Assembly: GCF_040939455.1 (NCBI RefSeq)
Contig: NC_134119.1
Span: 3,431,501-3,495,500, forward strand
Origin: Microcebus murinus
Taxonomy: Eukaryota; Chordata; Mammalia; Primates; Cheirogaleidae
Direction: 5' to 3'
DNA length: 64,000 nt
Shown here: positions 1 through 10,378 of the stretch, piece by piece
How the letters are laid out: every line of letters starts with the position of its first letter
Numbering within the stretch: the first letter of the stretch is position 1
Notes under the pieces: generated by a model
Database searches by the model: none
Told to the model about the DNA's origin: nothing
Seen by the model: the letters and a program-made list of their open reading frames with translations, nothing else
Position numbers and translations under genes: made by a program

Positions 1-1675
1 CAGATGACACAACAAATGGAAAAACATCCCCTACTTATGGATTGGCAGAATTGACATCATTGAAATGTTCATAGTGTCCAAAGTGATTTACAGATTCAAT
101 GTAATTCCCATCAAAATACCAACATCTTATTTCAAAGATGAAATAGAAAAAATAATCCTAAACTTCATTTGGAACCACAAAAGACCCCAAATAGCCAAAG
201 CAATGCTAAGCAAAAAGAACAAATCCAGAGGCATCACATTACCTAATCTTAAATTATACTTCAGGGCTATATAGTAACCAAAGCAGCATGGTATTGGTGC
301 AAAAACAGAGACATAGACCAGTGGAATGGAATAGAAAACCCAGAAATAAAACCATTTAGCTACAACCAACTGATCTTTGACAAAGCAGACAACATACACC
401 GGGGAAAGGGATCCCTATTCAATAAATAGTGCTGGAAAAATTGGATAATCACATGGAAAAGAATGACATATGACCCCTATCTCTCACCATATATGAAAAT
501 TAATTCAAGATAGATAAAAGACTTACATGTAAGGTATGAAATCATAATAATTCTAGAAGAAAATGTAGGAAAAACACTTCTAGACATCAGCCTAGGGAAA
601 GAATTTATGACTAAGACCCCAAAGGCAAATATAGCAACAGCAGAAATAAATAAATGAGACTTAATTAACTTAAAAAGCTTATGCACAGCAAGGAAAATAA
701 TCAACAGGGTGAACAGACAACCTACAGAATGGGAGAAAATATTTGAAAACTATACATCCAACAAAGAACTAATATCCAGAATCTACAAAGAACTCAAATA
801 AATCAAGAAAAAAAAAAAAAAAAACCCATCAAAAAGTGGGCAAAAGACATAACCAGAAATTTTTCAGAAAAACAGAAGATTTTTAGAGAAATGGCTTACA
901 AACACATGGAAAAAAATTCTCAACATCACTAATCATAAGGGGAATGTAAATTAAAACTACAGTGAGATACTACCTTACCCCTATCAGAATGGTCATTATT
1001 AAAAAGTCAGAAAAACAATAGATGCTGGCATGGATGCAGAAAGATAGGAACACTTATACACTATTGATGAGACTTCAAATTAGTACAACCTCTATGGAAA
1101 ACAGCATGGAGATTCCTCAAAGAAATAAATATAGAACTACCATTTGATCCAGCAATCCCACTGCTGGGTGCCTACCCAAAGGAGAAGTCATTTTATGAAA
1201 AGGACACCTGCGCCTGAATGTTTATTGCAGCACAATTACCAAATGCAAAGATATAGAATCAACCTAAGTGCCCATCAATTCATGAGTGGATAAAGAAAAT
1301 GTGGCATATATACACCATGGAGTACTACCCACCCATAAAAAAGGAAATACATAATGTCATTTTCAGCAACTTGCTTAGAACTAGAGACCATTATCCTAAG
1401 CGAAGTATCAGGAATGGAAAGCCAAACACCGCATGTACGCACTAATAATCAGGAGCTAAACCATGGGTACACATGAGCACAAAGAGATGTAAAGGAAGTT
1501 GGAAACCAAGAAGAGGGGAGGTTGGGAGGGGAAGGGATAAAAACTTACCTATTGGGAACAATGAACACTATTCTGGTGACAGAAACACCAAAAGCCCTGA
1601 CTTAGGCAGTATACAAGGTAGCTATGTAATAAAATCATGTGCACCCCCTTAATATTTTGAAATAAAAAGAGAAAA
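1..1675 (+). mobile_element. LINE-1 3' end, degraded, cut by window edge
   Basis: The sequence aligns with the C-terminal part of L1 ORF2 (a [24 protein letters not shown] stretch near 65-124), followed by the zinc-knuckle region, the end of ORF2 and a 3' UTR. The 3' UTR has a G-rich tract (about 1511-1540) and ends near an AATAAA-like A-rich stretch at about 1655-1675. Several in-frame stops and frame changes show it cannot make protein. The 5' part lies outside the window. Its orientation matches the younger L1 at 41201. Confidence 0.9.
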
Positions 1676-3235
1676 AGAGGAACAGAGCCTGGTGAAGAAG
1701 GCATGCTCTGAAGAAAGAAACAGCCACCAACTCCAGCACATGCCTGTCTGCAGAGAGGCGTCCAGGAGGAAGGGGCCAGCATGGGACCCCCGAGCCCGGG
1801 GTCTGGGGCAGGGATGTGTCTATGTGCCTCTGCAGCTCGGGAGGGAGAGGATGTTCTGAAAGGCTCTGCCTCTCCCAGCCTTACAGCACAGGTGGATCAG
1901 GCCTTGCAGAAGGATGTAGCCACAGGCTCTGCCTCACTCACCCTCCAAGGCATGCTCTGGGTCTGTCCAGCTGGCAGGAGTGGACAAGCCACCTGGCCAG
2001 GCACAGTCACGTCAGTCAAGACAGTGCCTGGTGCACTGCTCACGTTCACTGTACAAATGCTCACCACAAGTCTCTCGAGTCTGGAGTCTGTGCTGGGCTC
2101 AGGCGTGCAGCACTGCCGGTGACAGTCAAGACCCCTGTATTCTGGGGACTCCTGGTCTAGAGGGGGACAGTCCATAGAGAATGAAAAAGAGACTCCCAGG
2201 CGCAGATGCACACCAGGGACAAATCAGAAATGGGATCAGAGCTGACGGGGGCGCAGCCCAGGGGACCCAGAGGACAAGAAGGGGTCAGCAGGACACAGGG
2301 GTCTGGAGCTCAGAGCCAGGTAGGTCAGAGTGGGACACACACACAGGGACATAGGAACATGGACCGATGGACACACACAGAGTTGTCAGCAGAAAGAGCC
2401 GGAGGCCACGGCTGAGGTCTAGGCTCCGTGGTTCTCCAGCGTGGTCAGCTGACCAGCCATAGCACCTGGAACTCACTAGAAATGCACGTGGTCAGGGCCT
2501 ACCGTGTGTGTGACGAAGTAGCCAGGTGACTCTGATGCACACTCAGGCTTCAGAGCCAAGGGTCTGCATCAGGCGTTCTCCAGGGAGAAACTGTGCCCCG
2601 GGGACCATCGGCAATGTCTGGAGACGTTTTTGACTGCCATCCAGTGGGTAGAGGCCAGGGTGCCGCTCAGCACCCTGCAGGGCACAGGACAGTCTCCCGA
2701 CACACACACAAGAAGGACCTGGCCACAGATGTGACAGTGCTGAGGGGACAAAGACTGGCTGAGGCCAAAGGTTCCCTGGCTGTGCCTCAGGCCCTCCGGA
2801 GGAGACTCTTGCAAAAGGAGACTCTTGCAATTGCAAGACCCCATGGCAGCATTTTTAAAAGCTGTCCCAGATGACTCTTGGCCCAGTCTATGGTCCTGGC
2901 ATCTGGGAACCAAGGAGACTCTCGGTGGGCCCCATGGTGCCGAGGGTCAGAAGCCCATCCCCAGAGCCTGGGAGCAGAGGGCACGAGAGGGAGCAAAACT
3001 CCTCGTGACTATGAACTCCTCAGGAGGAGGAACGATCACGGATGCTTCCTTGCCTTTCATAAATTGTTGCGTTGGAAGAACACCTAACTACACTTGTGGG
3101 CCAGGAGTACGGAGGTACACAGAAAACGCGGTGAAGACGCAGGCGGCCCCATTAGCAGAGCAGTGATGCAGACAGAGGGAGGAGGAAAATATTTCATCGT
3201 GCCACTCAGTCCGTGGCCACTGAGAGATTTAATAC
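1676..3235. other. Unique GC-rich sequence, no gene seen
   Basis: No exon with credible splice sites and no recognisable protein. Open frames here are short, overlap on both strands and lack family similarity. The stretch includes one small hAT-like relic (separate entry) and a short direct repeat of 'ggagactcttgcaa' at about 2804-2831. It would be intronic to PHACTR3. Confidence 0.6.
2577..2712 (-). mobile_element. hAT-Charlie/MER-type DNA transposon relic
   Basis: Contains 'ggcaatgtctggagacgttt' and 'gtgggtagaggccagggtg', which match the reverse complement of an ancient mammalian non-autonomous hAT family. A second copy in the opposite orientation lies at 32706-32935. The subfamily name is not certain. 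Confidence 0.55.
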
Positions 3236-3925
3236 ACTAATAAGGCCACAGAAGATGCTCGTGTTCCCTAGCCATCAAGGAACCACAAATTAACATAAGA
3301 AACCATTCGTCACCCTTCCTGCTAGAAAGGAACAGATTGATGATCTCAGGTGCTGGCAAGGGTTTGGAGAAAGGGCACTCTCACAGATTCCGGAAGGAGC
3401 TGAGTTGCTATATTTTCCAGGAGGCAATATCATTAATATAAGAACTGTGGGTCCCCTGTGGCACCTAGGAGACATCCCAGGAGCTGGCATACACCTTGCA
3501 GGAAATTCTCAGGTGAGCACAGAAAGCCTGTGCCCAGGTGATCACTGCCGTGTTGCTTGTAATGGATAAAAACTGGAAACAACACAAATACCCAATGGCT
3601 CAACTATGAAAAATAAATTCATTAGAATACTATGTTGCTACTAAAAGAAAAGGGAGGTGATGTAGCAATGTGGCAAGATCTCCAAGACCCAGAGTTGAGT
3701 AGAACCACACGTTGAAGACCTCTGCATACAGCGTGTTTCCACCGGCCATTTTCCAGGCGTAAGTGCATACAAACGTGGAGGAAAGGTCCGAAGTGATACC
3801 GCCAAATTCACAACGGGTCGTCTCTGGGGAGTGAGCGAAAGAGGTATAGAGAGGTACAGAGAGAGAAAGAGGTATTGAAGCATGGTTTGCCTTCCTAAAA
3901 TTGTTTTGAATTTTTACTAAGAGAA
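3236..3925 (+). mobile_element. Old L1M 3' fragment
   Basis: Shows the usual order of an L1 3' end: 'ctggcaagggtttggagaaag' near 3352, then a stretch coding the end of ORF2 ('taatggataaaaactgg' near 3560), then an AT-rich 3' tail. Highly diverged and with no open frame. Confidence 0.7.
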
Positions 3926-5639
3926 TACTGATGCATTTAAAATTCCTTTCCGGAGGAAGGGGAAACGCAACCTTGGGCTGTTCATGAAAATACAGAATTT
4001 AGAGGAGAAGAGGCTTACAGCAGGAACTCCCCAGCTGGAATGCCAGGGTCAATTTTCAGGAGTGTGAGTTAGAGCAGCAAGAGGACAAATGTGGGGGCTC
4101 CTGAAGGAAGAACAAGTGAGGGGCTGCGACTGTTGAGCCAGGTGAAGAAACGAGGCTGTTGTGTTAACTGACCCAAAGCACTGGACTTTCTCTGAACACT
4201 CTGAGTAACACATGGCATGAGAAGATCCCGTATGGACAGATGGATACCAGACCTATTGGAGCCATTTGAAAAAAGAATTTTTAAATAGATCTACCCTAAG
4301 ACAAGCATGCACCGCATCAGAAAGGAGTGAGTCCCCCATCCAAAGAGGTATGCAAGCACATGCCGAGCCAGCCATGCAGAGCAGTTAGAGAAAGTATACC
4401 CCTGAGTCTACCCTTCCTGCTTCAAGCTCTCAGGTCCCTTCCAACTTGAAGATTCTGATTCTCTTTCTGCCAGAACAGGAAGAGAACTCTCTGCTTAACA
4501 CAAGCCATAAATACTTAATTGCCTGGTGCTTTTCAGTAAGGTTCTACCACTCACAGAATTATGCATATTTCAGACTTCTCACCTCTGACACCTGCTCTCC
4601 GGGTCCCCTTTTGATCAGCTGAAGCAGAAAAGAACCCAAGCCTACGTCCTCCCAAGGCATAACTTAATCACAGGCGTCCCAGCCTCCTCCTCGCGCCCTC
4701 GTGGACTGGCAGCACCTGCCAAACCCTCCGCCCCACCCACAGAGCCAAAAAGCTAAGTCCTCCATAATCTCCATTTCAAGTTTGCTCCCTTTTACTGCCA
4801 GGGAGACAAAGAGAGCTGGGGGATTCTCTTGTGAGGAGCCACTCAACTCCCATGATTGGAACAGTCGTGCATCTCCATCACGGAGAAACCCAATCCATCA
4901 TGGAGAGCTGAAGGCTTAATCCTCAATTCCTAATAAAGGGATTAATTAAAGCCTCAAGGGTCTGCTATGACAGCTTCCGCTTGAAACTCCAAGGAAATTA
5001 ACTTGCCCTCCCAGAAAAGCCAGGGGTTTCCTCAGCCTGGTACCTTAGTTTAGCCAAAGGACACAGTGTCAATAGTCCTAACAAAGAAATCTTCCAAGAC
5101 TTGCATGGGTTTATTGTTTAGGTTTTCAAATAGGGTCCTGGTGCCCACAGAACTGCCTTTAGTGGGTGTTTCTGGCAGTTGGATAGTGGAGCCCTGGTGT
5201 GCCCAGCAGAGAGGGGGCCCCTCCCCGCAAGGCCGGCCTCCCCCAGGCCGGAGGCGTCTTCACTTTGATGCCCACCATTCTATATGATCAATCCCCATTT
5301 GGGGTCGTTGCATTTAGAGAGAATAACTGTCAGAGGGAAGGTAAAGGCAACTTGTTATCAAAACAGAATCTATGGAGAGATTGTGCTTCTCTAAGACACG
5401 AAACTGAGTCCTGTGGCTTGATACCAAAACACCAGCTTTGATTCTTTTTTTGAACCCTACATTTCAGAAGCTCAGACTTCTCCCTGTGAAGTGAAAATTG
5501 CCTTCTGGTGGAGAAAGGTTTTAATGATCACTTTGCTTCCTGCGTCTCCATGGTGACAGGCGCACACAGCCCACCCCCTCCTCCTTTATTAGGCCTTTCT
5601 TCCTCTCTGGAAAGTAATCAATCAAGCCCTATAGACGCC
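3926..5639. other. Unique intronic sequence, no gene seen
   Basis: No repeat that I recognise and no exon-like open frame. The part from about 4880 to 5000 (including 'aataaagggattaattaaag') is AT-balanced and repeat-free. It could be conserved noncoding DNA just downstream of the PHACTR3 exon, but this was not tested. Confidence 0.5.
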
Positions 5640-6292
5640 TTTGTGACCGGTTTATCACCTAAACAATCGACGCTGCCCTGGGGGTGGAGGCGTGGACCGA
5701 GTCCGTGCAGTGCGGAGAAACCGGGCTGCGTCCTGGCGCACGCCCTCGCCTCCCCGCCGCGGCTCTGCCCAGCACACCTGTCCGGGAGGCGGGCGCGCCC
5801 AGGTGCGCCGGGCCGCCAGAGCCAGCGCCCCGCAGAAGCCCGTGCGTGGTGGCCTGGGAGCGCAGCGCTGCCCTGCCCGGGTGCCCGAGCGGGGACAGCG
5901 CGCAGCTGGGCCGGGTGCGGGGTTAGGAGGGCAGAGCGCGGGGCCAGCGCTGGGCGGAGGCGGCCACTGGTCCGTCTCTCTCCCCCACGCCGGTCGGCGC
6001 TCGAGGAAGGGAAGACCCCTCCGAGGGGACGGCAGAGCCCACCAGCCAGCGAGGAGGGCAGACCGCAGCGCCCGGCTATCCCCGAGAAATCGGCTCCTTT
6101 CGGGACAAAGGGCTCCGAGGCGCCCCAGCCCTGCGTTACTGGGAAATGGGAACGGTGGGCCCCGAGCGCCCGGGTCCTGCCGCGGCTCCCCAAACGCAGG
6201 CAGGGGCGCGGAGCGGGCGCCGGGGACCTCTCCCAGCGTCACCTGCCTCCTGCCTCCCCCACCCGCCCGGCCGCCCCCGCCCAGCTCGTTAC

Positions 6293-6410
6293 CTGGGTTC
6301 TCCCCGGCGTCCGCGGAGGAGGTGGCCGAGGAATCGGTGAGGACGGTGGGGTCACTCTGGGAGCGGCCCCGCGACACGAGGCAGCCGCTCCCGTCCTCCG
6401 ACGCGGCCAT
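6293..6410 (-). CDS. PHACTR3: PHACTR3 first coding exon, N terminus of scapinin
   Basis: The ATG at 6410-6408 opens 39 codons beginning MAASEDGSGCLVSRGRSQSD and ending SADAGENP. One further base precedes a consensus donor (CAG|GTAAC, intron from 6292), so the exon ends in phase 1. I recognise this from memory as the start of human PHACTR3. The paralogue PHACTR1 has a similar 'MAAS.ED' plus 'RSxSD' N-terminal block, which supports the family call. The family binds G-actin through RPEL repeats and binds protein phosphatase 1 through its C terminus; both lie in later exons outside the window. The reading frame stays open upstream of the ATG but has no earlier in-frame ATG before a stop. The start context is weak at -3 (C) and good at +4 (G). 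The residues shown are acidic and Ser-rich with no membrane segment. Confidence 0.87.
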
Positions 6411-6454
6411 GGGCCCGGCCGGCGCGGGGGCAAGTTGGAGGGAGCCGCGGGGAA

Positions 6455-6463
6455 TCAGAGCAT
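6455..6463 (-). other. Minimal upstream ORF (Met-Leu-stop)
   Basis: On the minus strand the sequence reads ATG CTC TGA, ending 44 bases before the PHACTR3 ATG. If transcription starts upstream of it, the leader holds a two-codon uORF. A second leader ATG at 6617 would give a 14-codon uORF ending in TGA. Such uORFs can lower main-frame initiation. The start site of the transcript is not visible, so whether they are transcribed is an inference. Confidence 0.4.
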
Positions 6464-6781
6464 CCGAGACGGCCAAGGTCACCGCCGAGGGGGCTGGCAG
6501 GGGCGTCTTTTTGAAAATGAAAATTAAAAAGGCCCGGGAAAAGGAAGGAGCTGCAGGAGGACGCCGCGGGCTTCAGGGCGGGGAGACAATAGCCCCGCCG
6601 GCTGCAGCCAGGCGCATCCCGGCGTGCGCGGCCTCGCTTTGTTATTTATTCGTGTTTATTCCCATTCTTCCGTCTATATTCCAGGAAAAAAAAAAGTTGA
6701 ACCAGGAAATAAAAACTTTTCTTGTCAGTGTTTATTGCGTGCTTGGGGCAGGGGGTGATGTCCAGGAATGTCTAAGGGTGC

Positions 6782-6808
6782 TCCCTCCCCCCACCCCCCA
6801 CCCCCCCG
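6782..6808. repeat. C-rich tract with G-quadruplex potential
   Basis: Runs of 5 to 7 C separated by single A or T bases. The minus strand, which is the sense strand for PHACTR3, therefore carries four or more closely spaced G runs. It lies about 375-400 bases upstream of the start codon, in the presumed leader or core promoter. Confidence 0.6.
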
Positions 6809-6929
6809 GAAAAAAAGGGAAAAAGAGAGGAATCTTTGCTCTTGCAATTGCTTTAATCTGAAAGCTGTTCTTGGAGCATCTGTTGGAAAACATTAGGATT
6901 CTCCCATCATGCCGCGCGCGAGAGGAGCA

Positions 6930-6937
6930 TGACGTCA
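6930..6937. promoter_or_regulatory. Full cAMP response element TGACGTCA
   Basis: A perfect palindromic CREB/ATF site about 520 bases upstream of the PHACTR3 start codon, within the CpG island. Full CREs close to CpG-island promoters are commonly functional in neuronal and endocrine genes. PHACTR3 is reported as brain-enriched, which would fit. Binding is inferred from the motif alone. Confidence 0.55.
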
Positions 6938-7420
6938 CGGGAGAGGGGCGTGAGAAGGCGTGGTGATGGGGAGGGGTCTCAAATACCTGGACTGCACGCC
7001 GCGGGAGGGGGACGGGGGTGGGCCCTGGGCTGGGCGCCGCCCTCCCCACCCGGCCGCCCTGGAAGCGAGAATGCTTCAGGTCCGGGCAAGGGCAGGAGAC
7101 CCTGCGGCGATTCCCACAGCTGCGGGCAGCTGGTTCTCTGGCCTTTCCGCTCCGGGAAACGCGAGGCCAGCGGGTCGCGCTGCGGCCCCTCCCCCTCGGG
7201 AGGGAAGCAATGGGGCTTCAACGCGCGGCCCCTGGCCTGGGCCTGGGGGGGGCGCCCGGTTCCCCATGCCCACGCCCTGGGCCCTCTGCTCCTTGCCGGG
7301 GAGAGAGAGGCAGGAGGGGCTTGGGCGCCTTCCAGGGAGGCTCCCCCCAGACGCCCTTGAAGAAGTTGAGGAGCCAGGGAGGGAGGGGACGCCCAGGGCC
7401 GCCACTCACAGAGGTGCCCT

Positions 7421-9268
7421 CCAGGTGCTAATGGGTGACTCACATTCTAGCCAGCGTCCAGGGGAGGGCAGGGGAGGAAGAAAAGGAAAGCCCAGGAGAC
7501 GGCTAGAGAGGGGCCCAGGGATGGCCCTGTCCCCTGGCCTGGCCTGGCCTGGGGAGGTGCCCAGAGGAGGGGGCGTTTCAACAGACATCAGGATCTAAGG
7601 GCCAGAGGGACACCTGGGGGAGGCTGCCCCCACTCAGCCCTTTGAACAGCCCCACGGGGCAGTCACCTCTCTCTGCCCCCTTTGCAGGTGACGGAACGGG
7701 GGCCCAGAGGAGCTTGCCCAGGGTCCTGGGCTGGGGACGGCAGAGCAGGGCTGAGCCCTTCCCGAAGCTGCTGGTGTCAGCACCTAAAGCAGGGCCCGGG
7801 GCACAGGGTGGCAGTGTTGGAGGAAACCCGGGTTCGGTGCCAGAGACAGAGCCGAGCGACGTGGAAATGGAGTCAGTGCTCCCTCCTCGCGAGCTCTGGG
7901 CTCCTGGCAGCAGTCGCTTCTGCAGCACCAGCAGCCTGCAGAGAAAGGATGCATTCATTCATTCACTCATTCACTCGGAATATTTGCAGTCTGGTGAGTG
8001 CCGGGCACCACCCCAGGCAGCAGGGACCCGGCACTGAACACACACAGAAGCGCCCTCACTCTTTGAGTCTTCCAGGCCGAGAACGGTCACCAGCAAACCG
8101 ACAGACGCCCAGATGGACGTTTGATTACGGTTGGCAACGAGTGCCGTGAACCAAAGAGGAAACTGGTGGGAAACTGGTAGGCCGAGGTACTTTCTGCCCA
8201 CACACAAATGTGCTGCGTCAGCGGTGACGTGCCCGGCCCTGGACTGAGCCTGTTGGGCCGGAGACGTCATCCTCCCTACTCCTGCCCTAGGAGGTGGGGG
8301 AGGAGGACGACTTCCAGAGGGGAGTCCTCCAGCCCAAGTCACAGCAGGACGTGGAAGGGCTGGGACAAGGCAGCGCTCCCGGCCCAGGTCTCCTCTGTAC
8401 GAGCGGGTCCTCGCATGCTGCCTGCTGGCCCCACAGGCAGGAGTCCCTGCCCCTGACCGCACCACTGGCCCCTCCCAGGTCTGGGTGAGTGGACACCTGA
8501 GACGGTTCAGGTCCGTCCAGAGAACGGCTGCAGCTGGCCCGGCCGTGGCAGGTGCAGAGATGGACCAGCGGGGAGGGCTGGCGGCCAGGGGCTGACCGGA
8601 AGGAGAACGGGGGGTGGTCACACCAGTGGTCTCCACCTGCCTGCCACTCACCCACCACACTCACGCTCGGCAGCCCTGCCATCCTGCCACCGCCTTAAGG
8701 TTTGTCTTTAAAGCAACTCTGCACCTCAATGCATTCTAAAGGAAGCCTTCCCTCGGGCGGATGGAAACGGCCCAAGCAGACTGTCCTCGGTGGGGGGACC
8801 ACGGTGCTAACTCTGTACCTGAGTCCACCGTGGCCCGAGCTGGCTCCTGCTTGCATGAAAGGTGCGGGAGGCAGAGAGGAGTCAGACAGGCAGGCACCGA
8901 ACGGGGACGTTCTCCTTCCGTCACCAGGACAAAGAACAGAAAGAATTTCCCATCGAAGCTAATGTTAGGGCCTTGTCTATGCACCACCTAAAATTATTTC
9001 TAGTCCCTTCAGATGATCTCACTGCAGCGCCTGTTCACCCACTCCTCCAAACCGTGTATGGGCGAGGGTTAAAAATATGTAAAAGGATAAGGCTTAGCGT
9101 TTTGAGCTCAGGAACCCATGCGGAGTGGGGAGACAGAAGACAGAACCAGATACAACCAAGCTTTATTTCTTAAAAAATAGATTTTAGCAAAATATTGTGG
9201 TTTGTTAAAGCCAGGTAGGGATGGAGCTGTTCATCATGTTAGCCTGTGGCTTTGAGATGTTCCAGAAG
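7421..9268. other. Unique GC-rich upstream flank, no gene seen
   Basis: Contains two weak MIR-like relics (about 7625-7740 and 7943-8060, the latter beginning with an 'attcattcattcactc' run). No exon with family similarity is visible. In genomic order it lies between the two PHACTR3 first exons and would be intronic to the long transcript. Confidence 0.5.
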
Positions 9269-9567
<299 letters not shown>

Positions 9568-9904
9568 TCATGATCAAAATAGTTTTAAATTTTAAAAACA
9601 GATGCACAATCTCACCTCTACTGATCGATAGAAAATAGTAATTTCTCCAGGTAAACTGTCTGCAGGAGAGTTTGGCCTTCCAAGTCCGCCACCCACAGAC
9701 CATGGCTAGCTCGAGCCCCTCGAAGTCCACCCCCTAAGGTGTGTGGAAGACACCTGTGTGGGGGAGGGTTTCCAGCACACACGGGAGCATCCTCGAGGGC
9801 TCTTGATGAAAGTCACCAACTGTCCCTCCTCAACGGGATCCAGGCAAGGCTGGGCTGGACTTGGAAGCCCACTCTAGAAACACTGTAGGAAGCAGCAAGC
9901 CTTT

Positions 9905-10378
9905 GTCACCGCCAAGAAATCACCAGCAACCCAAATGTCCACCAACTGATCAGTGGAGAAACAAACCGTGGCCCGTCCATGCAATGTGACGGCATCCAGT
10001 CACGGGAAGGAACGCAGCACCAACACGAGCTACCACGCGGAGGAACCCGGAAAACATTGCGACGCATGACAGAGGCCAGGCGCCGTGATTCCACTCCACA
10101 ATTCCACTCCACGATTCCACGTCCATAGAGACCGAAAGCAGATTTGTGTGGGTGCCTGGGACCAGGGTGGGAGGAAGACGATGGGGGTGACTGCTAATGG
10201 GTATAGGGTTTCTTTTTTGGGGGGTGGTGCTAGGAATGTTCTAGATGGTCTAAAATTAGAATTAGATTATGGAAATGTTTTTGCAACTGTAAATACACCA
10301 AAAGCCATTGAATTTGATACTTTAAATGGGTAAGCTTTATGTTATGTAAATTATGTCAATAAAGCTACTTTTAAGACA
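9905..10378 (+). mobile_element. Old L1M 3' end
   Basis: Includes 'caacccaaatgtccaccaac' (L1 ORF2 end) and the typical 3' UTR block 'gactgctaatgggtataggg', then 'gccattgaatttgatacttt' and a terminal 'caataaagctacttttaa'. No coding capacity remains. A short 14-bp tandem of 'attccactccac' lies at about 10089-10121. Confidence 0.75.

Larger units (their letters stand above)
5640..7420 (-). promoter_or_regulatory. PHACTR3: CpG island at main PHACTR3 promoter
   Basis: CpG dinucleotides and GC content rise sharply here compared with both sides, with GCGC and CGCC runs between about 5690 and 6480. The island covers the coding exon at 6293-6410, its presumed 5' UTR (6411 to roughly 6900) and the start of the first intron on the minus strand. 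There is no TATA box at an obvious position, which suits a dispersed CpG-island promoter. Long overlapping open frames on both strands (up to about 390 codons) come from the low stop-codon density of GC-rich DNA and are not genes. Confidence 0.75.

Noticed and set aside
6411..6482. Possible 24-residue N-terminal extension of PHACTR3
   Set aside because: The frame is open, but the apparent start at 6482 is GTG, not ATG. The first in-frame ATG is at 6410.
5508..6861. Open frames of 339 and 389 codons on the plus strand and 275 and 191 codons on the minus strand
   Set aside because: They overlap in several frames through a CpG island where stop codons are rare, and have no family similarity. 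Only the minus-strand segment 6293-6410 matches a known protein and ends at a splice donor.
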